A stretch of 10,000 nt of DNA, taken from Anaerolinea sp. Its GTDB lineage: Bacteria > Chloroflexota > Anaerolineae > Anaerolineales > Anaerolineaceae. Shown one piece after another: positions 1 through 7,616 of this stretch; positions within the stretch are counted from its first letter, which is position 1; each line of letters begins with the position of its first letter. Under the pieces are notes generated by a model. That model was not told the origin of the DNA and did no database searches. It was given only the letters and a program-made list of their open reading frames with translations. The translations under genes and the position numbers were made by a program. Location: contig JAIWNK010000090.1 of assembly GCA_020216845.1 (NCBI GenBank), positions 1-10,000 of the forward strand, read 5' to 3'.

Positions 1-2
1 AA

Positions 3-122
3 GATGACCCCAACCCTGAAAAGCGCTGGTTTGTGCGCGATGGCATTGTTGTCATCCCCAAAGGTGCAACGATTCCGCCGGGCATGTACATTGGCCCGGG
101 CACGCAAATGGATCAAGATTAA
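3..122 (+). CDS. glgC: Glucose-1-phosphate adenylyltransferase, C-terminal end (partial)
   Basis: Only the last 39 codons and the TAA stop are in the window; the gene begins upstream. The readable end contains RWFVRDGIVVIPKGATIPPG. This resembles the C-terminal end of the left-handed beta-helix domain of ADP-glucose pyrophosphorylases of the plant/cyanobacterial kind, where an 'RDGIVVIPK.A.IP.G' segment closes the protein. The family makes ADP-glucose from glucose 1-phosphate and ATP, the committed step of bacterial glycogen synthesis, in the cytosol. A short polar tail (GPGTQMDQD) follows the helix remnant. The next gene starts 21 bases after the stop, so the two could be co-transcribed, although a functional link between glycogen synthesis and an ion pump is not obvious. 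The family assignment rests on a short stretch; another hexapeptide-repeat nucleotidyltransferase is possible but less likely. Confidence 0.72.
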   Translation, partial: DDPNPEKRWFVRDGIVVIPKGATIPPGMYIGPGTQMDQD

Positions 123-130
123 CCCATTTT

Positions 131-136
131 AGGAGG
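131..136 (+). promoter_or_regulatory. Ribosome binding site of the P-type ATPase gene
   Basis: AGGAGG lies seven bases before the ATG at 144. This is a full Shine-Dalgarno match at good spacing and it fixes the start of the ATPase gene. Confidence 0.85.
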
Positions 137-143
137 CCCTTTC

Positions 144-3041
144 ATGAATCAACCCAAACAGTCTTCCCGGGGGGCGGAAGACATTTCTGTTACCTGGCAC
201 TCGCTGAGTGCCGAAGAGGTGGTGCGTCAGCTCGAGACGGGGCTGCAACAAGGCTTGAGCAGCGAAGAAGCTGCCAGGCGGCTAGAGCAGTTTGGCCCCA
301 ATCAGCTGGTGGAAAAGCCACGGCCAACCTTTTTGCAGCTGGTTTTGGCGCAGCTGAACAATTTTGTGGTCATTCTGTTGATCGTTGCGGCAGTGATTTC
401 GGCGGGCATTTCGCTCTACGAAGAAGGCACCATCGGTTATGAAAGCCTGGCCATTCTGGCGATTGTGATTTTGAATGCCATCCTGGGCGTCATCCAGGAA
501 AGCCGTGCCGAACAGGCTTTGGCGGCGCTCAAAAAGATGTCTGCTCCAGAAGCGCAGGTGCTGCGCGATGGCCGACGCATTTCACTACCGGCCAGTCAGC
601 TTGTGCCGGGCGATGTGGTCTTTTTGGAAGCGGGCAACTTTGTCCCCGCCGATTTGCGCCTGATCGAAGCGGTCAATTTACGCATCGAAGAGGCAGCCCT
701 GACCGGGGAATCGGTGCCGGTGCAGAAGAATGCCGCGCTCAAGCTCGATCGCGACATTCCCTTGGGCGACCGCAAGAACACGGCTTTCATGGGCACGGTG
801 GTTTCTTATGGGCGCGGCCAGGGCATTGTCGTCAGCACCGGGATGCACACGCAGCTTGGCCTGGTAGCGACCATGTTGCAGGGCGTGGAAGAGGAAGAGA
901 CCCCGTTGCAACGCCGCCTGGATGAGCTGGGCAAGCTGTTGGGCTGGGCCGCACTGGCCATTTGTGGGCTTGTGTTTGTGGTTGGCTTGCTGCGCAGCGA
1001 TTTTTCGCTTGAGGCCATCATTGATATCTTCATGATTGCCGTTTCGCTGGCGATTGCCGCCGTGCCGGAAGGTCTGCCGGCGGTGGTGACGATTAGCCTG
1101 GCCCTGGGCATGCGCGAAATGGTGCGCCGACATGCGCTCATCCGCCGCCTTTCTTCCGTGGAGACGCTCGGCTCGGCGACGGTTATCTGCTCGGATAAGA
1201 CCGGCACGCTAACGCAAAACGAGATGACAGTCACCCGTTTGTGGGTGGATGATCATATGTTTGAGGTGACCGGCCTGGGCTACCGTCCGGAGGGTGAATT
1301 CCGTCTGGAGGGCAAGCCGGTGGAGATGCGCAACTATCCGGGCGCATTGACGCTTTTGTGGGCGGGCACGCTCAACAATGATGCTCAGTTGGAACAGCTC
1401 GACAGCAACAACGATGGAGAGCTGGAATATCGCATCATCGGTGACCCGACCGAAGGCGCCATTGTGGTCGCGGCGGCCAAGACGGGTGCCATGGCCGAAG
1501 ACTTGAACCGCGCTTACCCGCGCAAGGGCGAAATTCCGTTTGATTCGTCGCGCAAGCGCATGGTCACTCTGCACGCCATCAGCGACCCACGCAGCGAAGA
1601 TGTTTCGCCGTTTGTGGATGGCAGCGAACGACAACATTACGTCATTGCCGTCAAAGGTGCGCCGGATATCGTCTTGGGCCTGTGCAACCGCTATCAAGGC
1701 ATGGATGATCAGCCGCGTCCCTTGGACGACGCTATGCGGCAGAAGGTGCTTGCCGCCAATGACGCGATGACGAAACAGGCGTTGCGCGTGTTGGGCGTGG
1801 CCTATCGCGTCATCCCCGCCATGCCCGAAGAGGTCAACAGCGATCAGCTGGAAAAAGACCTCATCTTCGTCGGTCTGGTGGGCATGATTGACCCGGCGCG
1901 GGTTGAGGTCAAACCGGCGTTGGCAACCGCTCGCAGCGCTGGCATTCGCACGATTATGATCACCGGCGACTATCCGAATACGGCTCGCGCCATTGCCGAA
2001 ACAATTGGGCTGCTCTCGCCGGGGCATCAGGTGATGACCGGGGCGCAGCTGAACAGCCTGGACGATGCCGCTTTGCAACGTGAGGTGCAGGTGACGGATG
2101 TGTTCGCGCGCGTCTCGCCCGAGCACAAGATGCGCATTGTGGACGCTTTGCGCGCCAACGATGAGGTTGTGGCCATGACCGGTGATGGCGTCAACGACGC
2201 GCCGGCCATCAAGGCGGCCGATATTGGCGTGGCAATGGGCATCACCGGCACCGATGTGGCCAAAGAAACAGCGGATATGGTGCTGACGGATGATAATTAT
2301 GCCAGCATCGTCTCGGCGGTGGAGCAGGGACGCATCATCTACGCCAATATCCGCAAGTTCGTCTTCTTCCTGCTCTCTTCCAACGTGGCTGAGATCATGA
2401 TCATCTTCCTGGCAACGCTGGCAGGGGTGCCAACTCCCCTGACGGCCATTCAGCTGCTGTGGCTGAACCTGTTGACCGATGGCGCACCCGCCCTGGCGCT
2501 GGCCATGGAAAAGGGCGACCCGGATGTGATGGAGCGCAAGCCGCGCCCCAAGAAAGAGCCGATCATCAACAGCTCGATGCGGATGGGCATTATCATTCAG
2601 ACCATCACGCAGACCTTTGCCACGCTGGGCGCCTTCTACGTTGGGGTGGTGATGGATTTGCAAGCGCAGGGCTATGCCATTGCTGGGCTGATTGATGTGT
2701 TGCGCTTCGACGCCTGGGGCAGTGTGGATGTGCAGACGGCGGAGACGATGGCTTTCATGACCCTGTCATTGTGTGAGCTGTTGCGTGCCTTCACCGTTCG
2801 CTCAGAGCGCGCCTCCATCTTCCGCTTGGGCTTTTTCTCCAACAAGTGGATGCTGTACGCGGTTGGCCTGTCCATCTTGCTGCTGGTTTTGGTTGTCAAG
2901 GTGCCGTTCTTGCAACCGATTTTCAACACGCACGACCCGAGCGTCATGGAATGGGCGATTGTGTTGGGTCTGGCGCTCATCCCGGCCGTCTCAGAAGAGG
3001 TGACCAAGGCTTTCCTGCGCTGGAAGGAACGCAGGGCGTAG
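144..3041 (+). CDS. P2A-type calcium-transporting ATPase (SERCA-like)
   Basis: A complete 965-aa P-type ATPase, probably an inner-membrane pump that uses ATP to export Ca2+ from the cytosol. Visible parts in order: N-terminal cation-ATPase domain (about 15-55), two membrane helices, actuator domain with TGES at 187-190, M4 with PEGLP at 308-312, phosphorylation site DKTGTLT with Asp351, nucleotide domain with KGAP (Lys504), P-domain TGD at 607-609 and TGDGVNDAP at 679-687 (Asp681, Asp685), then a C-terminal bundle of about six helices. Residues matching the SERCA calcium ligands are present: Glu309 (M4), Asn747 and Glu750 (M5), Asn775, Thr778 and Asp779 (M6), Glu878 in SLCELLRAF (M8). Having both site I and site II ligands favours Ca2+ over Mn2+, Na+ or H+ transport, but substrate cannot be proven from sequence. 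The start is fixed by AGGAGG upstream and a terminator follows. No truncation or missing catalytic residue was seen. Confidence 0.95.
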   Translation: MNQPKQSSRGAEDISVTWHSLSAEEVVRQLETGLQQGLSSEEAARRLEQFGPNQLVEKPRPTFLQLVLAQLNNFVVILLIVAAVISAGISLYEEGTIGYESLAILAIVILNAILGVIQESRAEQALAALKKMSAPEAQVLRDGRRISLPASQLVPGDVVFLEAGNFVPADLRLIEAVNLRIEEAALTGESVPVQKNAALKLDRDIPLGDRKNTAFMGTVVSYGRGQGIVVSTGMHTQLGLVATMLQGVEEEETPLQRRLDELGKLLGWAALAICGLVFVVGLLRSDFSLEAIIDIFMIAVSLAIAAVPEGLPAVVTISLALGMREMVRRHALIRRLSSVETLGSATVICSDKTGTLTQNEMTVTRLWVDDHMFEVTGLGYRPEGEFRLEGKPVEMRNYPGALTLLWAGTLNNDAQLEQLDSNNDGELEYRIIGDPTEGAIVVAAAKTGAMAEDLNRAYPRKGEIPFDSSRKRMVTLHAISDPRSEDVSPFVDGSERQHYVIAVKGAPDIVLGLCNRYQGMDDQPRPLDDAMRQKVLAANDAMTKQALRVLGVAYRVIPAMPEEVNSDQLEKDLIFVGLVGMIDPARVEVKPALATARSAGIRTIMITGDYPNTARAIAETIGLLSPGHQVMTGAQLNSLDDAALQREVQVTDVFARVSPEHKMRIVDALRANDEVVAMTGDGVNDAPAIKAADIGVAMGITGTDVAKETADMVLTDDNYASIVSAVEQGRIIYANIRKFVFFLLSSNVAEIMIIFLATLAGVPTPLTAIQLLWLNLLTDGAPALALAMEKGDPDVMERKPRPKKEPIINSSMRMGIIIQTITQTFATLGAFYVGVVMDLQAQGYAIAGLIDVLRFDAWGSVDVQTAETMAFMTLSLCELLRAFTVRSERASIFRLGFFSNKWMLYAVGLSILLLVLVVKVPFLQPIFNTHDPSVMEWAIVLGLALIPAVSEEVTKAFLRWKERRA

Positions 3042-3058
3042 CAAACTTATGATGGAAC

Positions 3059-3090
3059 AAGGCCTCGGCGTTCGTCGCCGGGGCCTTTTT
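3059..3090 (+). terminator. Intrinsic terminator after the ATPase gene
   Basis: A GC-rich hairpin begins 17 bases after the ATPase stop. The arm GGCCTCGGCG (3061-3070) pairs with CGCCGGGGCC (3076-3085) with a single G-U pair, around a five-base loop, and TTTTT (3086-3090) follows directly. AA at 3059-3060 can extend the stem against the T run. It separates the glgC-ATPase unit from the glycan cluster. Confidence 0.9.
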
Positions 3091-3091
3091 G

Positions 3092-3124
3092 TTGTCAGGC
3101 CGGATAGAGCAGATATGGTAAAAT
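3092..3124 (+). promoter_or_regulatory. Candidate promoter of the glycan cluster
   Basis: An extended -10 like element TGGTAAAAT (3116-3124; TGn plus TAAAAT) lies just after the upstream terminator. TTGTCA (3092-3097) resembles a -35 box but is 21 bases away from TAAAAT, which is too long. If TATGGT (3114-3119) served as the -10 instead, the spacing would be 16. A related pair occurs before the glycosyltransferase gene. Position right after a terminator supports a promoter somewhere here; the exact boxes are inferred. Confidence 0.45.
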
Positions 3125-3148
3125 TGCAAAATCATCTTCGCAGAACAG

Positions 3149-4777
3149 GTGGTGCAGGTGACTAAAGTCCTGATCAAGCAAGCAATGATTCCGGCAGGAT
3201 TGTTAACTTTGTATTCAGGGGTGTTTCTATACCTCAGTTCAACGGTATGGGGGTTGCCAATCGGGGTCAACACGAACTTTTGGGAATGGATCGCAAAGGG
3301 CGCTTTGGCGTTGACCGGTTTGATCGCCTTGTTGGTGTTGATTGTTCGCAGGTTCGTCAGACGAGAAGGCGCTGTTCAGCAGATTGGGAGGGAGCAACGC
3401 CTGACGCTAAGCGATGCAGCCTTTGCTCTTGTACCATTCATACCGTTAACCCAATACGTGTTCAGCAATCGGCAAGTTTTGACTTTGTTTGATGGGGTCA
3501 TGCTGGTCTTTTTATTTGCGTTGTTTACGATTGCTTATGTGTATTTGTTGCCATTTGTTTTCAGCACCTGGCGCCTTAGCCGCCCGTGGGTGGCAACACG
3601 CACCTGGCTTGGGGTGGGGTTGGCATTTGTGTGGATGACAGTCAACATGCCTTCGCTGAGCCAAACGTACAAGTGGTTTGCAAAGGGCGAACTGGCCATT
3701 CAGCTTGTATATTTTGCTGGCATTTTGCTTGTATCATGCTTGCTGATTTCCCTGTCGGACAGGAAATTGGTGGTGGGGTTGATCCTGGTGGGGTTCGTGG
3801 CCAACGTGGTGTTACAGGCGGTAACCGCTCAGCCCGTCATGCCGCAACAGGCGGCCCAGCAAATACAGCAAGAAACGGCTAAATTCTCGAAGATTGAAAG
3901 TCAAACACCGGCACGGATGCCAAATATTTATTTGTTGCTGTATGATGCCTATGCTCCTGAAGAAACCATGGCAGCGTATGGGATTGATAACACAGCACAA
4001 TGGCAATTTTTGGAGCAAAACGGGTTTGTGATGTATCCGGGGGTGTATTCGGCGGCTGCAGCAACATTGGATAGCATGGGGCGGGTTTTTGAAATGGACG
4101 CTATGGACCCGCAACGCAAAGCCTTGGCGGGGGATGGGGCGGTTCAACATCTTTTGCGTCAGATGGGGTACAAGATCTGTGGGGTGTTTTCAAATTCATA
4201 CGCGTTTTGGGGGCTGGAGTCGAGTTATGACTATTCTTTCCCGGCGCAAAAACCTATGTATGGCGTATTGCTTTCTGCGATCCTGGTGGGTGAATTCCGC
4301 TTTGATATTGGCTTTGAAAAAGTATCCGGTGCTGTGTTTTGGGACGCCAAACAAAATGTTTTGACGATGGCAGAAGCCGGGCCAGTTTTTGCATATATCT
4401 ATCTCGACGTGCCGGGGCATAGTCAAAATTCGGGAGTGTGTTTGCCGGATGAGGTTGAACAGTATCAAAAGAGGCTTCAACTTGCAAATCGCCGAATGCG
4501 TAGAGATGTTGAAGAAATTGTCCGCCGAGATGCGAGTGCAATCATCGTTGTAGCCGGTGATCACGGCCCTTATTTAACCAAAAACTGCACGACGACCGCC
4601 AATGTGTATGATCTTTCAGAGATTACCCGGTTGGATATTCAAGACCGATTTGGAACGTTTTTGGCGATCCGTTGGCCGACGGATGATTATGTGTCTTATG
4701 ATCGGATCACCATCTTGCAAGACCTGTTTCCAGCGATTTTTGCCTATCTGTATCAGGATGAATCGTTTCTTGAATAG
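3149..4777 (+). CDS. Membrane-anchored sulfatase / phosphotransferase-like enzyme (alkaline phosphatase superfamily)
   Basis: A 542-aa protein with a hydrophobic N-terminal half of about five or six helices (roughly 13-33, 50-67, 113-138, 153-167, 183-202, 206-226) and a soluble, probably extracytoplasmic, alkaline-phosphatase-fold domain from about 258. The domain opens with PNIYLLLYDAYA (metal-binding Asp266). Further likely active-site residues are Thr306 in ATLDSM (nucleophile position), His424 in VPGHSQ, and Asp471-His472 in GDHGPY. Order and spacing are like LtaS and phosphoethanolamine/phosphoglycerol transferases; no sulfatase-type Cys/Ser-x-Pro-x-Arg motif was found. The likely role is transfer of a head group to, or hydrolysis of one from, a surface glycan or lipid. 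The start is uncertain: GTG at 3149 has no clear ribosome site, while GTG at 3158 has AGGTGG (3147-3152) five bases ahead. The frame ends at TAG 4775-4777, but 37 coding-like codons follow in the same frame, so the protein may be C-terminally truncated. Substrate unknown. Confidence 0.82.
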   Translation: MVQVTKVLIKQAMIPAGLLTLYSGVFLYLSSTVWGLPIGVNTNFWEWIAKGALALTGLIALLVLIVRRFVRREGAVQQIGREQRLTLSDAAFALVPFIPLTQYVFSNRQVLTLFDGVMLVFLFALFTIAYVYLLPFVFSTWRLSRPWVATRTWLGVGLAFVWMTVNMPSLSQTYKWFAKGELAIQLVYFAGILLVSCLLISLSDRKLVVGLILVGFVANVVLQAVTAQPVMPQQAAQQIQQETAKFSKIESQTPARMPNIYLLLYDAYAPEETMAAYGIDNTAQWQFLEQNGFVMYPGVYSAAAATLDSMGRVFEMDAMDPQRKALAGDGAVQHLLRQMGYKICGVFSNSYAFWGLESSYDYSFPAQKPMYGVLLSAILVGEFRFDIGFEKVSGAVFWDAKQNVLTMAEAGPVFAYIYLDVPGHSQNSGVCLPDEVEQYQKRLQLANRRMRRDVEEIVRRDASAIIVVAGDHGPYLTKNCTTTANVYDLSEITRLDIQDRFGTFLAIRWPTDDYVSYDRITILQDLFPAIFAYLYQDESFLE

Positions 4778-4891
4778 GAAATTGAGCCTGAAATTGTGAC
4801 AACATCCATCATTAGCGGGGCGAGTGTCAGGAATGGTGTGATTCAGGGCGGCGTGGACGATGGACAGCCGCTGTTCTTGTCAGGAAGGTGA
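4778..4891 (+). other. In-frame continuation of the sulfatase-like gene beyond its TAG stop
   Basis: After TAG at 4775-4777 the same frame stays open for 37 codons to TGA at 4889-4891. The translation is regular protein-like sequence, beginning EIEPEIVTTSIISGASV and containing NGVIQGGVDDGQPLFLS. The second part looks like a beta-strand-rich tail rather than random spacer. With this tail included, the distance to the next gene falls from 149 to 35 bases, in keeping with the tight packing of the cluster. I read it as the original C-terminus, cut off by a point mutation, a sequencing error, or stop-codon readthrough. Confidence 0.6.
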
Positions 4892-4905
4892 GGATGTGGT
4901 AAAGT
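4877..4905 (+). promoter_or_regulatory. Candidate promoter before the GT4 glycosyltransferase
   Basis: TTGTCA (4877-4882; five of six to the -35 consensus) is followed after 17 bases by TAAAGT (4900-4905), preceded by TG at 4897-4898 as in an extended -10. Both boxes match the sigma70 layout and resemble the elements upstream of the sulfatase-like gene. The -35 lies inside the apparent C-terminal tail of that gene, so it could be fortuitous, or an internal promoter. Confidence 0.4.
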
Positions 4906-4926
4906 GGGGGAAGAAACAGGAGTTTG

Positions 4927-6108
4927 ATGCGCATTTGTATCGCCTCAACCAATTTTCCGCGTTGGGCGGGTGACTTTCGAGTGCCGTTTATTTATGAAGC
5001 TGCCAAAGCGGTTCAGCAACAAGGGCACTTTGTTCGTGTTGTGACAATGCACGCGCCGGGTGCAAAAGAATACGAAAGTTTTGATGGCCTGGAAGTGGTT
5101 CGGTTGCGCTATTTGCCGGAACGCTGGGAAGTGCTACAGCGTGATGCAGCGGGCATTCCGGCGGCCTGGAAGGCAAACCCTTGGGCGCGGTTGGCTTTGT
5201 TGCCGTTTGCCTTGCGTTTTGCGCAGGGCCTGGCTCAGCACGCAGCAGATTGTGACCTGATCCATGCCAATTGGACGCTTTCAGCGATGGCTGCTTGGGT
5301 CAGTGCGCCGTTCCATCGGCGGCCTTATCTTGTCACGGTGCAGGGCAGCGATATCTTTACTGCCCCGCGCATCCCGTTGGTGAAGTCTTTCACGCGCCTG
5401 GCCTTGAACCGTGCTGAGCACGTGTTGGCGTTGAGCAGTGCCTTGGCGCAGGCTACGGTGGCTTTGGGCGTTGATGCAACACGCGTGCGGGTTTTGCCAA
5501 ATGGTGTCAATGTGCAACGCTTTCCCTTCTTGCCGGATGTGCCGCGTCAGCCATGGATCGTATTTGTTGGCTCTTTGATTGAGCGAAAAGGTGTGCGCTA
5601 TTTGTTGCAGGCGATGCCAATCGTGTTGGCGGAATGTCCAACCTATCGCCTGATCATCATTGGCGAAGGGGAGCAGGCAGCGGAATTGCAACAGCTGAGT
5701 CAGCGCCTGCAATTGGGGGATCGGGTGCAATTTGTCGGCACGCAGAGTCAGGCGCAGGTGGGGGAATGGTTGCGGCAGGCCCGCCTGTTTGTTTTGCCAT
5801 CCATTGAGGAAGGTCAGGGGGTGGTTCTGCTCGAGGCTTTGGCAAGTGGCACACCGTGTGTTGGCAGCGCGGTGGGCGGCATTCAGGATGTGATTACCGA
5901 AGCGGTGGGGCAGCTCGTCCCCCCGCAGGATGCAACAGCTTTGGCGCAGGCGATGATCACGGTGCTGCAAGCGCAAGATTGGGACAGGCTGAGCAGCAAT
6001 GCCCGTCGGCGCATTGAAGAGGTGTATGATTGGAAAAATCTTGCAATGCAACTTGTTTCTATGTATCAACAAGTCTTAACGCATCAGGTTGGTGCAAGAA
6101 GGGAATGA
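4927..6108 (+). CDS. Glycosyltransferase family 4 (GT-B fold)
   Basis: A 393-aa retaining glycosyltransferase of the group 1 / GT4 type, expected to transfer a sugar from a nucleotide-sugar donor to a lipid-linked or growing glycan at the cytosolic membrane face. ATG at 4927 is chosen because AGGAG (4918-4922) lies four bases ahead; a TTG one codon earlier would be too close. The N-terminal Rossmann domain begins MRICIASTNFP, with IHANW at 112-116 and VQGSDI at 138-143. The donor-binding half starts after PNGVNVQRF (191-199) and has VGSLIERKG (Lys221, with Ser216 where Arg is usual), IIGEGEQ, and the E-x7-E pair Glu295/Glu303 in EGQGVVLLEALASGTPCV. Length is normal for the family. It is the first of four closely spaced genes, being 4 bases before the first methyltransferase. 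The sugar and acceptor cannot be read from the sequence. Confidence 0.9.
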   Translation: MRICIASTNFPRWAGDFRVPFIYEAAKAVQQQGHFVRVVTMHAPGAKEYESFDGLEVVRLRYLPERWEVLQRDAAGIPAAWKANPWARLALLPFALRFAQGLAQHAADCDLIHANWTLSAMAAWVSAPFHRRPYLVTVQGSDIFTAPRIPLVKSFTRLALNRAEHVLALSSALAQATVALGVDATRVRVLPNGVNVQRFPFLPDVPRQPWIVFVGSLIERKGVRYLLQAMPIVLAECPTYRLIIIGEGEQAAELQQLSQRLQLGDRVQFVGTQSQAQVGEWLRQARLFVLPSIEEGQGVVLLEALASGTPCVGSAVGGIQDVITEAVGQLVPPQDATALAQAMITVLQAQDWDRLSSNARRRIEEVYDWKNLAMQLVSMYQQVLTHQVGARRE

Positions 6109-6112
6109 ATCT

Positions 6113-6907
6113 ATGACCGATCGAGAATATCAGGAAGATTTTTACACATTGTATGAAGACTTTCGCGATGAGCAGTTGCGTCTGGGCAAGGCAGAAAAAT
6201 CCTTGCGCTCGCTGCGTGGTTTTAGTGGCCGCGAATTGAGCGAATTAAACTGCCTTGATATTGGTTGCTCGAATGGTATTTTTACCCGTTATCTGGCAAC
6301 GTCTTTTCGTTCAATGGTTGGGATTGATTATGACCGGACGGCCATTTTCATGGTGCCCAAGGAAGATCGTGAAAGAATTTTGTTCCTGCGCGGTGATGCA
6401 ATGCGCATGCCTTTCCCTGACGAAAGTTTTGAGGCGGTCATTTGCGCGCAGGTCTACGAACATGTCCCCAATGATTTACGCTTGTTTGCCGAAATGTATC
6501 GTGTGTTGAAACCGGGGGGGGTTGCCTTCTTTAGTGGCCCCAACAAAGTTTTCCCGATTGAGCCGCATTATTACTTGCCTTTCTTGCATTGGCTGCCTGA
6601 AAAAACTGCGGATGCGTATCTGCGCCTGTTGCGCAAAGGCACCCATTTTTACGAGCGGTCGCGCACCCCGCGAAATTTGCGAAAGGTGTTGCAGGGATTT
6701 GACATTCGTGATGTCACATTGCCGGTTTTGCGTCTGTATGCGGAACAGGCGAAAAGTCCTCGGGCGCGATGGGCCTATCGTGTGGCGGCAAAGCTGCCTG
6801 TTTGGCTTTGGCGCGCGTTCTTGTTGACGTTTGTGCCCAATTTCAATTGGGTGCTAACCAAACGGGTGGACCCGAAGGCAAAGCAGCGCTATGAAGTCAT
6901 ACCTTAA
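6113..6907 (+). CDS. Class I SAM-dependent methyltransferase (type 11), first copy
   Basis: A 264-aa methyltransferase. ATG at 6113 is preferred because AAGGGA (6099-6104) lies eight bases upstream; a TTG at 6089 would give 272 aa and overlap the glycosyltransferase gene. The SAM-binding core is clear: motif I LDIGCSNG (48-55), acidic Asp72 in GIDYD, GDAMRMPFPDESFE (94-107), CAQVYEHVP (111-119) and VLKPGG (131-136). The C-terminal third carries hydrophobic and aromatic segments (PVWLWRAFLLTFVPNFNWVL), suggesting membrane association or a lipid-linked substrate. Position between a glycosyltransferase and a second methyltransferase suggests it methylates a sugar or another part of the glycan; a lipid or quinone-like substrate is not excluded. 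Its 3' end overlaps the next gene by 17 bases, so translation is probably coupled. Confidence 0.86.
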   Translation: MTDREYQEDFYTLYEDFRDEQLRLGKAEKSLRSLRGFSGRELSELNCLDIGCSNGIFTRYLATSFRSMVGIDYDRTAIFMVPKEDRERILFLRGDAMRMPFPDESFEAVICAQVYEHVPNDLRLFAEMYRVLKPGGVAFFSGPNKVFPIEPHYYLPFLHWLPEKTADAYLRLLRKGTHFYERSRTPRNLRKVLQGFDIRDVTLPVLRLYAEQAKSPRARWAYRVAAKLPVWLWRAFLLTFVPNFNWVLTKRVDPKAKQRYEVIP

Positions 6908-7604
6908 GGCCAATCGGCAACGAATTGAACGCGAATTGGCTGACTCGCGTCATTGGCCAGAGTTTTCACCGGCGATTTATGCACAATATCGGGTGATGTT
7001 GCCATTGGCGCAGCGCTATGCACGCGGTCGCCTGATTGATTTGGGCTGTGGCACAATGCCCTATCGGGCGGCGTTGTTGGCACAGGTGACGGCGTATGAT
7101 GGCCTGGATTTATTCCCGCGTTCTCGCGAGGTGCGCTATATCAGTGACCTGGAGCAGATGTCCGTTGTGCCGGACGAAACGTATGACACGGCTTTGCTGA
7201 TTGAGGTGTTGGAGCATGTGCCGCATCCCTGGTTGGCGCTGAGCGAGACCTGGCGCGTGTTGGCCAAAGACGGTTTGCTGATTGTCTCTGTTCCGCACCT
7301 CAGCCGCCTGCATGATGAACCGCATGATTACTATCGCTATACCCGGTATGGCTTGCGTCGCTTGTTGGAAGATGCTGGTTTTGAAGTGATAGAGTTGGTA
7401 AAAAAAGGCGGTGTGTTTAGCTTCTTGGGGCATCAACTTTCCACCCTGGTGTTAACACTTTGTTGGGGGGTGCCGGGGTTGCGTTGGGTGGTTTTCTTTC
7501 TCAACCGCTGGTTGGTAACACGGCTGTGTTTTGGCCTTGATGGATGGTTGGACCGCGGGGGGCTTGCTCCGTTGGGCTATGTGGCAGTTGCGCGCAAGCG
7601 ATAG
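6891..7604 (+). CDS. Class I SAM-dependent methyltransferase (type 11), second copy
   Basis: A 237-aa methyltransferase starting at ATG 6891, inside the end of the previous gene in another frame; no strong ribosome site precedes it, so translation may rely on coupling. Motif I is LIDLGCG (48-54), with GLDLF (71-75) as the acidic-strand region, IEVLEHVPHPWLAL (104-117) and VLAKDGLLIVSVP (123-135). DEPHDYYRYTRYGLRRLLEDAGF (142-164) matches the segment with a 'DxxRYT..gL..ll..aGF' pattern seen in many methyltransferases of polysaccharide clusters. Residues about 174-210 are unusually hydrophobic, with possible membrane contact (LSTLVLTLCWGVPG, WVVFFLNRWLV). It is clearly distinct from the preceding methyltransferase beyond the shared core, so the two may act on different positions or substrates. 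The next gene starts 12 bases after its stop. Confidence 0.86.
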   Translation: MKSYLKANRQRIERELADSRHWPEFSPAIYAQYRVMLPLAQRYARGRLIDLGCGTMPYRAALLAQVTAYDGLDLFPRSREVRYISDLEQMSVVPDETYDTALLIEVLEHVPHPWLALSETWRVLAKDGLLIVSVPHLSRLHDEPHDYYRYTRYGLRRLLEDAGFEVIELVKKGGVFSFLGHQLSTLVLTLCWGVPGLRWVVFFLNRWLVTRLCFGLDGWLDRGGLAPLGYVAVARKR

Positions 7605-7616
7605 GACGAGGGAATT

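Noticed and set aside
678..1234. Two overlapping minus-strand open frames in the ATPase gene
   Set aside because: They are antisense shadows with low-complexity composition and no ribosome site.
1209..2663. Long 484-codon open frame on the minus strand inside the ATPase gene
   Set aside because: It lies antisense to a complete, motif-bearing ATPase gene. Its translation is rich in His, Gln and Arg without domain features, which is typical of the shadow of a GC-biased coding frame.
5281..6072. 263-codon minus-strand open frame inside the glycosyltransferase gene
   Set aside because: It is antisense to a complete GT4 gene with catalytic motifs; the translation is His/Gln/Arg-rich with no domain.
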